Source: Rhodoferax sp.
GTDB lineage: Bacteria; Pseudomonadota; Gammaproteobacteria; Burkholderiales; Burkholderiaceae_C
Length of the DNA stretch: 37,564 nt
Assembly: GCF_011391645.1 (NCBI RefSeq)
Contig: NZ_JAABQC010000016.1
Span: forward strand, 1-37,564
Reading direction: 5' to 3'
The notes under the pieces are model-generated. The model saw nothing but the letters and a program-made list of their open reading frames with translations, was not told the DNA's origin and searched no databases. Of this stretch, positions 25,636 to 35,292 are shown piece after piece; position 1 is the first letter of the stretch, and the number at the start of each line of letters is the position of its first letter. The position numbers were made by a program, and so were the translations under genes.

Positions 25636-26555
25636 GCGCTGTTGTCGTTGGAGACCGTCTGCTGGTCGCGGCTGGCCGCGCCACTGCACACCAGCTCATC
25701 CAGCAGGGTCAGCACCCAGTCCTGAAAATTCTGCTCCGGCGCAGCGCTTGACTTGTAAATCTGCTGGAGAAGTTGGGTGCTTTGCGCCCATTGCATCAAA
25801 GCCGCCACGGGCACGCTCTGGACTTCGAGCAGTTTGAATTTCAGCAGCACTTTGGCGGCATAGCGGATGTGTTTTTGCGGTGCCCGCTCAAAACTGTCAA
25901 GCCGCCTGCGCGCCCGCGCCAGGGCTTCGGTGACATCAGAAAAGGGCGCGCCATGGCCGGGGATGACGATGCGCGGGGCCAGCGCCTCGATCACATCCAG
26001 TGTCTGCGCCACCTCGGCAAAGGCGTCGGCGCCATCAAGCTCCGGAAACACCACGCCAAAACCGTTCTCCCACAGGGCATCGGCGGAGATCAGCAGGCCG
26101 CTTTGGGGCTCGAACAGGATCACCGAATGGGGGTCGTGCCCCGGTGCGGCGTGAATCTGCCAAAGCTGGTCGCCCAAGGCCATTTCCGTGTTGGGCTGCA
26201 GCGTGGCGGTGTAGCCAAAAGGCGGGCAGATTTGCCCGGTGGGAAGGTACGACAAAGCCTCGGGGTCCCAGGGGCTTACAAAGCGGGCGTGACCCGGCGG
26301 TATCCAGGTTTGCAGCCCGGGGTAATGCGCTTGCAGTGCGGCGTTGCCACCGCAGTGGTCGCTGTGCAGGTGGGTGTTGATCAGCACGTCGAGCGGCTGG
26401 CCTTGCAGCGCCGCTGTCAGCAGCCCCAGCGTTTGTGTGGCGTGGGTGGCATAACCGCTGTCGACCAGCGCGCAGCCCTTGTTGCCGCGGAGCAGGATGT
26501 TGTTGGAGGACAACCAGCCGCGCTCGAACAGGGTGATGCAAGGGGGAAGTTGCAC
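25632..26555 (-). CDS. Metallo-beta-lactamase-fold hydrolase
   Basis: About 307 residues from a GTG at 26555 with AAGG 6 nt upstream; a TTG 7 codons earlier (26576) is the alternative. The zinc-binding signature THLHSDHCGG (HxHxDH) is complete, followed by PGHDPHS, ISADAL and IPGHGAPF for the remaining ligands, so an active di-metal hydrolase is expected. The C-terminal 90 residues add a helical region (winged-helix-like in relatives). The family includes glyoxalase II-like thioesterases and lactonases; no substrate can be assigned. It converges with the 5'-nucleotidase gene and overlaps its end by 4 nt. Confidence 0.85.
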   Translation of the reverse strand: MQLPPCITLFERGWLSSNNILLRGNKGCALVDSGYATHATQTLGLLTAALQGQPLDVLINTHLHSDHCGGNAALQAHYPGLQTWIPPGHARFVSPWDPEALSYLPTGQICPPFGYTATLQPNTEMALGDQLWQIHAAPGHDPHSVILFEPQSGLLISADALWENGFGVVFPELDGADAFAEVAQTLDVIEALAPRIVIPGHGAPFSDVTEALARARRRLDSFERAPQKHIRYAAKVLLKFKLLEVQSVPVAALMQWAQSTQLLQQIYKSSAAPEQNFQDWVLTLLDELVCSGAASRDQQTVSNDNSA

Positions 26556-26619
26556 AGTAAACCTTGGGTAAAACAAAAATGGACGGACCGAATTGACGCG
26601 CGTGCTGCCAGCGCTGACT

Positions 26620-27369
26620 TCAGGCGCCGTTGGCTTGGGCCAACTGCAGTGTGTGGGTTAATTCAGTCACGCAGGCGACAGCAGGCGCGTCAAACAGACG
26701 CTCAATCCATTGCGACTCGCGTGCCTTGACGGTGTCCAGAAAGTAGCTGACCGAGCCATCGTTGCGGGCCAGTTCAGCAAAGTTGTTGAAGCCCGACTCC
26801 AGGAAATTTTGCAATGCCCCCAGCCCCGCCACCTGGGCGGGTTTACGCATCATCTTGAGCAGCATGCGCAGGCCCGGTTTGCGCGTCAGGTGCCCAAGGT
26901 CCTGGCCAATGCCTTGCACCGTGCTGAGCTGCCATTGGCGGTCTTCACGGCGGCCCAAGGCGCGCCAGGCCAGCACGTAGGCTTGAGCGCTGGGCAAACC
27001 GGATTGATGTTGCCAGTTCAGGGCCATGGCCAGGTCAAGCTCCTCGGTCAGGTTGTGTAACTTGGCCATGGCCACGGCGGTGGCGACCACGGGCTGGGGA
27101 AATGTGCGCTGCAGGGCGCCTGCAATACGGGCAAATTGCGCATCGCGCTCGGCGTAGTTCTTTTCGCTGTAAAGTTCTTCCAGAAAAAAATTGACGCACG
27201 AAGCATATTGTTGAGAGCGCAGCAGGTCCTGGTAGGTGCCCACAAAACGCCGGGCCTGCAAATGCTTGATGGTGTGTAGCGCCTGCGCCAGTTCGGGCTG
27301 ATTGGCGACCTGTTGGCGCCGCGCGACGACTGCGGACAGTGATTCGCGAATGTGATTTGAAGCTTGCAT
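26620..27369 (-). CDS. Conserved protein of unknown function
   Basis: A 249-residue, mainly helical, soluble protein with no signal peptide or membrane segment. I do not recognise a named family beyond similar hypothetical proteins in betaproteobacteria. A notable stretch is QYASCVNFFLEELYSEKNYAERD at about 53-75, which looks like a conserved core; charged and aromatic residues are regularly spaced in it. Other segments (LHNLTEELDLAMALNWQHQ, ALQNFLESGFNNFAEL) also read as amphipathic helices. It lies behind the divergent GNAT promoter and 64 nt before the hydrolase gene, possibly cotranscribed with it. Confidence 0.8.
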   Translation of the reverse strand: MQASNHIRESLSAVVARRQQVANQPELAQALHTIKHLQARRFVGTYQDLLRSQQYASCVNFFLEELYSEKNYAERDAQFARIAGALQRTFPQPVVATAVAMAKLHNLTEELDLAMALNWQHQSGLPSAQAYVLAWRALGRREDRQWQLSTVQGIGQDLGHLTRKPGLRMLLKMMRKPAQVAGLGALQNFLESGFNNFAELARNDGSVSYFLDTVKARESQWIERLFDAPAVACVTELTHTLQLAQANGA

Positions 27370-27474
27370 CGTGTGCCAAGTTTAGCCATGCCAATTGACG
27401 TAAACCCAACAACTTTAAGGGAGTTATGGGCTCTAGAGCAGAACACCTAGGGAAAACCCTTATCATTTGCCACT

Positions 27475-28200
27475 ATGTATGACACCCTTCCCCGTCACCT
27501 GGATTTTTTAACGCCAGCCGATGCCGTGCCTGGCGCTGAACTGCATGCGCGGGCGGCTGAGGTTGCGCCCAGAAAAGCAGCTGTGGTGGTGCCCATCCGG
27601 TCGCTGGGTGAAAACCACCGTGCCCGGATTGCCAGCCATCTCAAGGCGCTTGATGCCAACGACCGTTATTACCGGTTTGGTTTCACCGCCAGCGATGAAC
27701 AGATCGACCGCTATGTGGCGGGGCTGGATTTTGAGCGTGATGAAATCTTTGGCATTTACAACCGGAATCTGGTGCTGATTGCGGTGGCGCACCTGGCCCA
27801 TGCCCCTGACACGGGCGCAAATCCAAGTGCCGAGTTTGGCGTTTCGGTGCTGGCGCAGGCACGCGGCCGACATTACGGCACCCGCTTGTTCGATCGCGCC
27901 ATGATGCATTCCCGCAATGCGGGGGTGAACCGGCTGTACGTGCATGTGCTGAGCGAAAACACCGCCATGCTCAAGATTGCCCGTCATGCGGGCTCCACGT
28001 TTGTGCGTGAGGGGGCAGAAACAGAAGGCCACCTGGTGCTGGCTCCCGCCACCTTCAACAGCCATTTCACCGAATTGGTCGAAGAGCAACTCGCCCAAGC
28101 CAATTACCACATCAAGGTGCAGGCCAAGCAGATTCGCAACACTTTCTCGAATCTGCAAAATGTCTGGCGTGGCACCAACAAGGATGAAAAGCGCGACTGA
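27475..28200 (+). CDS. GNAT-family N-acetyltransferase
   Basis: A 241-residue protein with a single GNAT domain at about 40-180. The acetyl-CoA-binding motif A is SVLAQARGRHYGTRLFDRAM, and LYVHVLSENTAMLKIARHAG is the following motif B. An N-terminal 40 residues and a C-terminal 55-residue charged helical tail flank it. The substrate is unknown. TATCAT at 27461-27466 is a possible -10 only 8 nt before the ATG, without a clear -35; the message may be leaderless. Divergent from the unknown gene at 27369. Confidence 0.85.
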   Translation: MYDTLPRHLDFLTPADAVPGAELHARAAEVAPRKAAVVVPIRSLGENHRARIASHLKALDANDRYYRFGFTASDEQIDRYVAGLDFERDEIFGIYNRNLVLIAVAHLAHAPDTGANPSAEFGVSVLAQARGRHYGTRLFDRAMMHSRNAGVNRLYVHVLSENTAMLKIARHAGSTFVREGAETEGHLVLAPATFNSHFTELVEEQLAQANYHIKVQAKQIRNTFSNLQNVWRGTNKDEKRD

Positions 28201-28292
28201 AACCGGTGTCCCGCTGATTTTTTTGTGGGGCAAATGCGTTATCCGCTATCCTTACGGCCTGTTCAACAACCGCATGTCCTGCCTGACTGGCT

Positions 28293-29159
28293 GTGTCCGA
28301 CCCCTACCCTACGCGTCCCGACCGGGAAGATAAGCGAACTTTTTTACAAAAAATTGCCGAGTTCATTCACCCCGGTCCCGATTCGACCGATGAGTTACTT
28401 GAAACCCTGGCCGAAGCCGAACATAACCAGCTGATCGGCTCCGATTCGCGCAAGATGCTTGAAGGCGTGATCCGCATGGCCGACATGAGTGCCGGCGACG
28501 TCATGGTGCCCACCACCCGCATGGAACTGGTCAACATTGACGACCCCTACGACACCATGATGCACGGGGTGATTGACACCGCGCACTCACGTTTTCCGGT
28601 GTTTGAGGGCGAGCGTGAAAACATCATTGGCATTTTGATGGCCAAAGACCTGCTCAAGTTGCAGCGCGCGCCCGAACTCAACATTCGGGCCCTGCTACGC
28701 CCGGCCGTGTTCGTGCCCGAAAGCAAGGGTCTGAACGATTTGCTGCGCGACTTTCAAAGCAACCACAACCACCTGGCCATCGTCATTGACGAATTTGGCC
28801 GCGTGGCCGGGCTGGTCACCATCGAGGACGTGCTGGAAGAAATCGTGGGTGAAATCGAGGACGAATTTGACATCGCCGACGACGAGGGCGACATCTTCGG
28901 CCTGGCCGACCGCAGTTACCGGGTCAGCGGTGACACCACCATTGAACGCGTCGAGGCAGCCTTTGGTGTCAGGCTCGGCAGCACCGACCCCGACGAAATC
29001 TTTGACACCATCGGCGGCCTGATCGCCCATGAGATGGGCCATGTGCCCCGGCGCGGCGAGCACCATGTGCGCTCCGGCCTGGACTTTGTGGTCATGCACA
29101 CCAAGGGTGGCGCGGTGAAATGGTTCAAGGTGTCCCCGGTACCCAATGAGCCTGCTTGA
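28293..29159 (+). CDS. corC: CorC/HlyC-family CBS transporter-associated protein
   Basis: A 288-residue soluble protein of the YbeX/CorC type: a short acidic N-terminal region, two CBS domains (about 60-190; MVPTTRMELVNID, HLAIVIDEFGRVAGLVTIED) and the C-terminal CorC_HlyC domain (EFDIADDEGDIFGLADRSYRV). Members are linked to Mg2+/Co2+ efflux and ribosome-related stress. The start is a GTG at 28293 with a weak ribosome site. Its last 14 nt overlap lnt, as in the E. coli ybeX-lnt order, so the two are coupled. Confidence 0.92.
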   Translation: MSDPYPTRPDREDKRTFLQKIAEFIHPGPDSTDELLETLAEAEHNQLIGSDSRKMLEGVIRMADMSAGDVMVPTTRMELVNIDDPYDTMMHGVIDTAHSRFPVFEGERENIIGILMAKDLLKLQRAPELNIRALLRPAVFVPESKGLNDLLRDFQSNHNHLAIVIDEFGRVAGLVTIEDVLEEIVGEIEDEFDIADDEGDIFGLADRSYRVSGDTTIERVEAAFGVRLGSTDPDEIFDTIGGLIAHEMGHVPRRGEHHVRSGLDFVVMHTKGGAVKWFKVSPVPNEPA

Positions 29160-30765
29160 TCCGCGGCGCGGAGCCCGGAGCCTGTTTGTCAGGCGGTCGC
29201 AAAAAGGTGCCTGGCTACCTTGGCTGGTGTTGCTGCTTGCAGGCATCCTGCAGGCAGCCAGCCTGGCCCTGCCGGTGGCCATGCCGCACCTGTTGGGATG
29301 GACCGGTCTGATGCAAGGCCAGCCGCTGTGGTGGGGGCAGGGGTTGGCGCTGGCGAGCCTGGTGTGGTTGCTGCGCACCAGCGCCAGCTGGCAGGTGGCG
29401 GCACTGCGCGGCTGGGTATTTGTCACGGTGTGGCTGGCCTGCACCTTTGGCTGGCTGTTCACCTCCATGCACACCTTTGGCGGGCTGGCCGCACCCCTGG
29501 CTGTTTTTGCGGTGCTGGCGCTGGCCGCTTTGCTGGCGCTCTATTACGCCGCCGCCTGCGCTGTGTTCAGGAGCCTGGCACCTGTTCATCCGGTCGGCGC
29601 TGCGCTGGTTTTTGCGGCTTTGTGGCTGCTTGCCGAACTGGCCCGGGGCGTGCTGCTGACCGGCTTTGGCTGGGGTGCCATTGGCTATGCGCACCTGGCG
29701 GGGCCGCTGGCGTGGCTGCTTCCCTGGGGCGGGCTGTACGGGGTCAGTTTTTTGGCTGCGGTGCTGGTGGCTTGCCTGGCGCTGGGCGGGCTGGCAGCGC
29801 TGGCAGGCCGCTGGCGCGAGGCTCTCAGTGCCGTGCTGGTGCTGCTGGCGCTATGGCTGTTGCCGCCATGGCTGCCCGCGCCGCAGGGCGGCTCGGCGGG
29901 TGCCCTGGACGTCACGCTGCTGCAAGGCAATATTCCCCAGAATGAAAAGTTTGACACCGAAACCGGCGTGCTGAAAGCCCTGCAGTGGTATGGCGACCAG
30001 CTCCAGCGCAATCAAAGCGCGCTCGTCATCACGCCAGAAACGGCCCTGCCACTTCTGCCCGAGCAACTGCCACCAGACTACTGGCAGGCCTTGCAGCAGC
30101 GTTTTGCCAGCGGTGGGCAGGCCGCATGGGTGGGTGTGCCGTTGGGCAGCTACACCCAAGGCTACACCAACTCGGTGGTGGGACTCAAGCCGGAGCAAGC
30201 CGCTCCCTGGCGCTATGACAAGCACCATCTGGTGCCCTTTGGCGAGTTCATACCGCCGTTTTTTCGCTGGTTTACCGACCTGATGAACATTCCGCTGGGT
30301 GACTTCAACCGCGGCGCCCTGCCGCAGCCCACCTTTGACTGGCAGGGGCAGCGCCTGGCGGCTACCATTTGTTATGAAAACCTGTACGGCGAGGAACTGG
30401 CCCGTCAGTTTCTGCAAGCGGCAAAGGCGCCCACGATTCTGGTCAATGTCAGCAACCTGGGCTGGTTTGGCGAGAGCCTGGCGATGGACCAGCACCTGCA
30501 AATTGCGCGTCTGCGCGCGCTCGAGTTTGACCGGCCGTTCTTGCTGGCCACCAACACCGGACGCAGCGCCATCGTGGACCACCGCGCCCGGGTGACACAT
30601 GCTGCCACGCCGCACACGGCCATGGCGCTGCACGGCACGGTGGAGGGGCGCACCGGCATCACGCCCTATGCCTGGTGGTTGGCGCGCTGGGGCCTGTGGC
30701 CGCTGACGATCCTGGCCTTGGTCCTGCTGCTGGGCGCTGGGTGGTGGCGCCTTTTGCGGCGGTGA
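29146..30765 (+). CDS. lnt: Apolipoprotein N-acyltransferase
   Basis: A 539-residue inner-membrane enzyme that adds the third acyl chain to lipoproteins. The first 240 residues contain about seven hydrophobic helices. The periplasmic nitrilase domain has the catalytic triad E298 (ITPETALP), K359 (YDKHHLVPFGEF) and C409 (ICYENLYG). A final helix lies at about 513-533. Slightly longer than E. coli Lnt (512). It overlaps corC. It would also complete maturation of the putative HiPIP lipoprotein in this window. Confidence 0.97.
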   Translation: MSLLDPRRGARSLFVRRSQKGAWLPWLVLLLAGILQAASLALPVAMPHLLGWTGLMQGQPLWWGQGLALASLVWLLRTSASWQVAALRGWVFVTVWLACTFGWLFTSMHTFGGLAAPLAVFAVLALAALLALYYAAACAVFRSLAPVHPVGAALVFAALWLLAELARGVLLTGFGWGAIGYAHLAGPLAWLLPWGGLYGVSFLAAVLVACLALGGLAALAGRWREALSAVLVLLALWLLPPWLPAPQGGSAGALDVTLLQGNIPQNEKFDTETGVLKALQWYGDQLQRNQSALVITPETALPLLPEQLPPDYWQALQQRFASGGQAAWVGVPLGSYTQGYTNSVVGLKPEQAAPWRYDKHHLVPFGEFIPPFFRWFTDLMNIPLGDFNRGALPQPTFDWQGQRLAATICYENLYGEELARQFLQAAKAPTILVNVSNLGWFGESLAMDQHLQIARLRALEFDRPFLLATNTGRSAIVDHRARVTHAATPHTAMALHGTVEGRTGITPYAWWLARWGLWPLTILALVLLLGAGWWRLLRR

Positions 30766-30789
30766 TAAGCCCGTAAAATGAATCTTTCA

Positions 30790-30807
30790 GACGCAAGCGC
30801 TTGCGTC
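30790..30807. promoter_or_regulatory. 18-bp perfect palindrome upstream of glyQ
   Basis: GACGCAAGC followed directly by GCTTGCGTC, a perfect palindrome in the 89-bp lnt-glyQ gap. A TAAAAT hexamer at 30774-30779 just upstream could be a -10, which would put the palindrome at the start of the glyQ leader. It could be an operator, a leader hairpin or a terminator stem without a T-run. Confidence 0.4.
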
Positions 30808-30854
30808 AACCACTATTTACCCCCGGGTGGCGCTGCACGCCGCCTCCACCGCTT

Positions 30855-31775
30855 ATGTTGACCTTCCAGCAAATCATTTTGAAACTGCAGTCGTATTGGG
30901 ACGCCCAGGGCTGCGCGCTACTTCAGCCCTACGACATGGAGGTCGGCGCGGGCACGTCGCACACAGCCACTTTTTTAAGGGCGCTGGGGCCGGAACCCTG
31001 GAAGGCCGCTTACGTGCAGCCGAGCCGCCGCCCCAAGGACGGGCGTTATGGCGAAAACCCGAACCGGTTGCAGCATTACTACCAGTACCAGGTGGTGCTC
31101 AAGCCCGCCCCCAGCAACATTCTGGAACTGTATCTGGGCTCCCTTGAAGCGCTGGGGTTTGACCTGAAGAAAAACGATATTCGTTTTGTCGAAGACGACT
31201 GGGAAAACCCCACCCTGGGTGCCTGGGGACTGGGCTGGGAAGTCTGGCTGAACGGCATGGAGGTGACGCAGTTCACCTACTTCCAGCAAGTGGGGGGCAT
31301 TGACTGCCGCCCGATCACCGGCGAGATCACCTACGGGCTGGAGCGCCTGGCCATGTACCTGCAAGGGGTGGACAACGTGTACAACCTGACCTGGACAGAG
31401 TCGCCCGATGGCACCCAACTCAGTTACGGCGACGTTTACCTGCAAAACGAAAAAGAGCAGTCTGCCTACAACTTCGAGCACAGCGATGCCGACTTTTTGT
31501 TCACCGCCTTCACGGCGCATGAAAAGCAGGCCAAGCAACTGATGGAGACACAACTGGCCTTGCCCGCCTATGAGCAGGTGCTCAAATGTGCGCACAGCTT
31601 TAACCTGCTGGATGCGCGGGGTGCCATCAGTGTGACCGAGCGCGCCGCCTACATCGGGCGCATCCGCACGTTGGCGCGCGGCGTGGCGCAAAGCTACTTT
31701 GACAGCCGCGAACGACTGGGCTTTCCGATGGCGCCGCGCGCCTGGGTTGAACAGATGGCCAAGAAAGCAGCTTAA
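30855..31775 (+). CDS. glyQ: Glycine-tRNA ligase alpha subunit
   Basis: A 306-residue class II catalytic subunit of the alpha2-beta2 glycyl-tRNA synthetase. The ATG at 30855 ([19 protein letters not shown]) fits the family; a TTG 18 codons upstream adds a foreign tail. Motifs include [18 protein letters not shown] and, further on, [20 protein letters not shown] with the class II motif 3 arginine. glyS follows after 2 nt. Confidence 0.97.
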   Translation: MLTFQQIILKLQSYWDAQGCALLQPYDMEVGAGTSHTATFLRALGPEPWKAAYVQPSRRPKDGRYGENPNRLQHYYQYQVVLKPAPSNILELYLGSLEALGFDLKKNDIRFVEDDWENPTLGAWGLGWEVWLNGMEVTQFTYFQQVGGIDCRPITGEITYGLERLAMYLQGVDNVYNLTWTESPDGTQLSYGDVYLQNEKEQSAYNFEHSDADFLFTAFTAHEKQAKQLMETQLALPAYEQVLKCAHSFNLLDARGAISVTERAAYIGRIRTLARGVAQSYFDSRERLGFPMAPRAWVEQMAKKAA

Positions 31776-31777
31776 TC

Positions 31778-33931
31778 ATGACCCACCAAAACCTCCTCGT
31801 TGAACTGTTTGTCGAAGAGCTGCCACCGAAGGCGCTCAAAAAGCTGGGCGACGTGTTTGCCAGCCAACTGTGCGCGCAATTGCGCACGCTGGGACTGGCA
31901 TCGGCTGACTCGGTGGCCACGCCTTTTGCGTCGCCGCGCCGTCTGGCAGCGCACATCACCCACGTGGCGGCCAAGGCTGCTGACAAGGCGGTGCAGCAAA
32001 AGTTGATGCCGGTGAGCGTGGGGCTTGATGCGCACGGGTTGGCCACACCCGCCTTGCTCAAAAAATTGCAGGCCCTGGGCGCCGACGTGTCCGACCCGGT
32101 GTTTGCCGTCGCGGCCCTGCGCAAGGCACCCGATGGCAAGGCAGAAGCGCTGTTTTACGACAGCCTGGTGACCGGTGCCACGCTCGATGTGGGTTTGCAA
32201 CAAGCCTTGGTGGCCACGCTGGCCCAGTTGCCGATTCCCAAAATGATGAGTTACCAGCTGGAGACCAATTGCGAACTGCCGGGCTGGAGCAGCGTCAATT
32301 TTGTGCGCCCGGTGCACGGCCTGCTGGCTTTGCACGGAAGCACCGTGGTGCCGGTGACCTTGCTGGGCTTGAACTCATGCAATCAGACGCAGGGCCACCG
32401 TTTTGAGGCTTCGATGTCGCCGGTGATGGTCGCGCATGCCGACGACTACGCCGCCACGCTGCTGCGTGACGGTGCCGTGATCGCCAGCTTCGGCGACCGG
32501 CGCTTTGCCATCGTGCAGCAACTCGCGCAGGCGGCAGAGCGCCTGGGGCCGGGCTTTGAGGTGCTGATGGACGACGCCTTGCTGGATGAAGTGACGGCGC
32601 TGGTTGAGCGCCCCAATGTGCTGACCTGTGCCTTCGAGACGCAGTTTCTTGATGTGCCGCAGGAATGCCTGATCCTGACCATGAAGGCCAATCAGAAGTA
32701 CTTTCCGCTGGTCGACACCCAGGGCCGGCTGACCCACCAGTTTCTGGTGGTGAGCAACATCAGCCCGGCAGACGCCAGCGCGGTGATTGGCGGCAACGAG
32801 CGCGTGGTGCGCCCGCGTCTGGCCGATGCCAAGTTCTTCCATGACCAGGACTGCAAAAAGACGCTCGAATCGCGCGTGGCCGGGCTCGACAAGGTGGTCT
32901 ATCACAACAAACTGGGCACGCAGGGCCAGCGCATGGCGCGCGTGTGCGCCATTACCCGTGCGCTGGCGTCGCAACTCGGCGGCGAGGCCCTGGCCGGGCG
33001 CGCCCAACTGGCCGCGCGCCTGGCCAAGACCGACCTGCTGACCGACATGGTGGGCGAGTTCCCGGAGTTGCAAGGCATCATGGGCGGCTACTACGCCCGC
33101 CACGACGGCCTGGGGGCCGACATTGCCGAGGCCATTGAAGACCATTACAAGCCCCGTTTTGCCGGGGACGCATTGCCGCGCAACCCGGTCGGCGTGGCGG
33201 TGGCGCTGGCCGACAAACTGGAAACGCTGGTGGGCATGTTTGGCATCGGCAACCTGCCCACCGGTGACAAAGACCCGTTTGCACTGCGCCGCCATGCGCT
33301 TGGCGTGATCCGCATGCTGGTCGAAAAAGACATGCCACTTGGGTTAAATGCCTTGCTGAATGCCGCCGCACACGAGTTCAAGGGCATGGTTGGCTTTGAG
33401 ATGGGGCGGGCTGTTGTTGAACTGGAAGAGTTTGTGTATGACCGGCTGGCGGGTTCCCTGCGCGAGCAGGGCTACAGCGCGCTGGAAGTCGATGCCGTGC
33501 TGGCGCTGCGCCCGCAGCGCCTCGGTGACGTGCCGCGCCGCTTGGCCGCAGTGCGTGCCTTTAACGCGCTGGCAGAGGCGCCGGCGCTGGCGGCGGCCAA
33601 CAAGCGCATCAGCAACATCCTGAAAAAGGCCGATGTTGCGGCGGCGGTCGATGCCCATGTGAGCGAGTTGCTGCTCCAGGAGGCGGCTGAAAAAGCGCTT
33701 TACGCGGCCATGCAGGACATCACGCCACGCGCCCAGGCGCAGTTCAATGCCGGCGACTACACCGCCGCGCTGCAAACCCTGGCCGCCCTGCGCGCGCCGG
33801 TGGATGCGTTTTTTGACGGCGTGATGGTCAACGCCGAAGCGCTTGATTTGCGCCTGAACCGCCTGGGGCTGCTCAAAACGCTGCACCTGGCCATGAACCA
33901 GGTGGCCGATCTGTCGCGCCTGGCGGCGTGA
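31778..33931 (+). CDS. glyS: Glycine-tRNA ligase beta subunit
   Basis: A 717-residue beta subunit, needed for tRNA binding and activity. Typical start NLLVELFVEELPPKALKKLG; the HD-like part includes AKFFHDQD and KLGTQGQRMARV, and the C-terminal anticodon-binding region is complete. Somewhat longer than E. coli GlyS (689). It starts 2 nt after the glyQ stop codon. Confidence 0.97.
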   Translation: MTHQNLLVELFVEELPPKALKKLGDVFASQLCAQLRTLGLASADSVATPFASPRRLAAHITHVAAKAADKAVQQKLMPVSVGLDAHGLATPALLKKLQALGADVSDPVFAVAALRKAPDGKAEALFYDSLVTGATLDVGLQQALVATLAQLPIPKMMSYQLETNCELPGWSSVNFVRPVHGLLALHGSTVVPVTLLGLNSCNQTQGHRFEASMSPVMVAHADDYAATLLRDGAVIASFGDRRFAIVQQLAQAAERLGPGFEVLMDDALLDEVTALVERPNVLTCAFETQFLDVPQECLILTMKANQKYFPLVDTQGRLTHQFLVVSNISPADASAVIGGNERVVRPRLADAKFFHDQDCKKTLESRVAGLDKVVYHNKLGTQGQRMARVCAITRALASQLGGEALAGRAQLAARLAKTDLLTDMVGEFPELQGIMGGYYARHDGLGADIAEAIEDHYKPRFAGDALPRNPVGVAVALADKLETLVGMFGIGNLPTGDKDPFALRRHALGVIRMLVEKDMPLGLNALLNAAAHEFKGMVGFEMGRAVVELEEFVYDRLAGSLREQGYSALEVDAVLALRPQRLGDVPRRLAAVRAFNALAEAPALAAANKRISNILKKADVAAAVDAHVSELLLQEAAEKALYAAMQDITPRAQAQFNAGDYTAALQTLAALRAPVDAFFDGVMVNAEALDLRLNRLGLLKTLHLAMNQVADLSRLAA

Positions 33932-33962
33932 CCCGCTGTTACAACGCTGAAAAAGGCACACC

Positions 33963-34532
33963 ATGACCCCATTCAAACTGGTGATTCTGGACCGCGACGG
34001 CACCATCAACGAGGACAGCGACGATTTCATCAAGTCGGCCGATGAGTGGAAGCCGCTGCCGGGTGCCCTGGATGCGATCGCCCGGCTTAACCATGCCGGC
34101 TGGCACGTGGTGGTGGTGAGCAACCAGTCGGGTCTGGGGCGCGGGCTGTTCGAGGTGTCTGATCTGAACGCCATTCACGCCAAGATGCACCAGATGCTGG
34201 CGGCGGTTGGCGGTCGCATTGATGCCGTGTTTTATTGTCCGCATGCGCCCGATGAGGCCTGCCATTGCCGCAAGCCGGCCTCCGGACTCTTTGAGCAAAT
34301 TGCCGACCGTTACGGCCTTGATCTCAAGAACGTGCCGGTGGTTGGCGATTCCGCCCGTGATGCGATTGCCGGCGTGGCGGCGGGTTGCGAGCCGCATCTG
34401 GTGCTGACCGGCAAAGGTGCGGTTTACAAGGGCAGGGCGCTGCCCGAGGCTTTTCCGCAGCACACCCAGGTGCACAACAACTTGTCTGCCTTTGTTGATT
34501 TCCTGCTCGGACGCGAAGAAGAACGGGCCTGA
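33963..34532 (+). CDS. gmhB: D-glycero-beta-D-manno-heptose 1,7-bisphosphate 7-phosphatase
   Basis: A 189-residue HAD phosphatase of ADP-heptose synthesis for lipopolysaccharide. The nucleophile motif is LDRDGTIN (D10, D12), motif II is VVSNQSG, and motif IV is VGDSARD. YCPHAPDEACHCRKP supplies the structural Zn ligands of this family. It follows glyS by 31 nt and precedes plsC by 4 nt. Confidence 0.94.
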   Translation: MTPFKLVILDRDGTINEDSDDFIKSADEWKPLPGALDAIARLNHAGWHVVVVSNQSGLGRGLFEVSDLNAIHAKMHQMLAAVGGRIDAVFYCPHAPDEACHCRKPASGLFEQIADRYGLDLKNVPVVGDSARDAIAGVAAGCEPHLVLTGKGAVYKGRALPEAFPQHTQVHNNLSAFVDFLLGREEERA

Positions 34533-34536
34533 GACC

Positions 34537-35280
34537 ATGCTGGCGCTGCTTCGCTCCATTTTGCACATGGCCTGGATGGTGATCACCGTGATCCCCTGGA
34601 CGCTGGCTGTTTTGCTGGTGTCCGTGGTCGTGTCGCGCAGCGCCGCCTGGTGGACCGCCGTCAACTGGTTCCGGGTGGTGATGTGGGGCACGCGGGTGAT
34701 TCTGGGGGTGCAGTTCAGGGTGCTTGGGTATGACAATCTGCCACTGGGAAAAGACAGCGCTGCGGTGCTGTTGTCCAAGCACCAGTCGACGCTGGAAACC
34801 CTGCTGCTGCCCACCCTGATGCCGCATCCGCTGGCCTTTGTTTTCAAGCGCGAACTGCTCAAGGTGCCATTTTTTGGCTGGTCCATGGGGCGGCTGGACA
34901 TGATCCACATCGACCGAGAGTCGCGCACCGAGGCCATGAAGCACGTCATCGAGCAGGGTTGCCGACTGCTCTCGCGGGGCACCTGGGTCATCATGTTCCC
35001 GGAAGGCACACGCATGCCACGCGGCCAAAAAGGCACCTACCAGACGGCCGGCACGCGACTGGCCGTGCAGTCGGGTGCGCCGGTCATTCCGATTGCGGTG
35101 GCCACCGCGCGCTGCTGGCCGCGCGAAGGTTTCATCAAACACGCCGGTGTAGTCACGGTGTCGATTGGCCCGGCGCTGCCCAGCGCCGGGCGCGACCCCA
35201 AGGGTTTGATGCGCGAGGCCGAGACCTGGATCGAGGCCGAGATGCGCCGCATCGACCCCGAGGCTTATCCGGCGGCCTGA
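34537..35280 (+). CDS. plsC: 1-acyl-sn-glycerol-3-phosphate acyltransferase
   Basis: A 247-residue membrane-bound enzyme making phosphatidic acid from lysophosphatidic acid. Two hydrophobic helices lie in the first 60 residues. The catalytic motif is KHQSTLE (H82, E87), i.e. HX4E in place of the usual HX4D. FPEGTRMPRG is the phosphate-binding motif and APVIPIAV the last block. The ATG at 34537 lies 4 nt after the gmhB stop. The frame continues upstream inside gmhB without resemblance. Confidence 0.94.
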   Translation: MLALLRSILHMAWMVITVIPWTLAVLLVSVVVSRSAAWWTAVNWFRVVMWGTRVILGVQFRVLGYDNLPLGKDSAAVLLSKHQSTLETLLLPTLMPHPLAFVFKRELLKVPFFGWSMGRLDMIHIDRESRTEAMKHVIEQGCRLLSRGTWVIMFPEGTRMPRGQKGTYQTAGTRLAVQSGAPVIPIAVATARCWPREGFIKHAGVVTVSIGPALPSAGRDPKGLMREAETWIEAEMRRIDPEAYPAA

Positions 35281-35292
35281 GCGCCTGATCAC

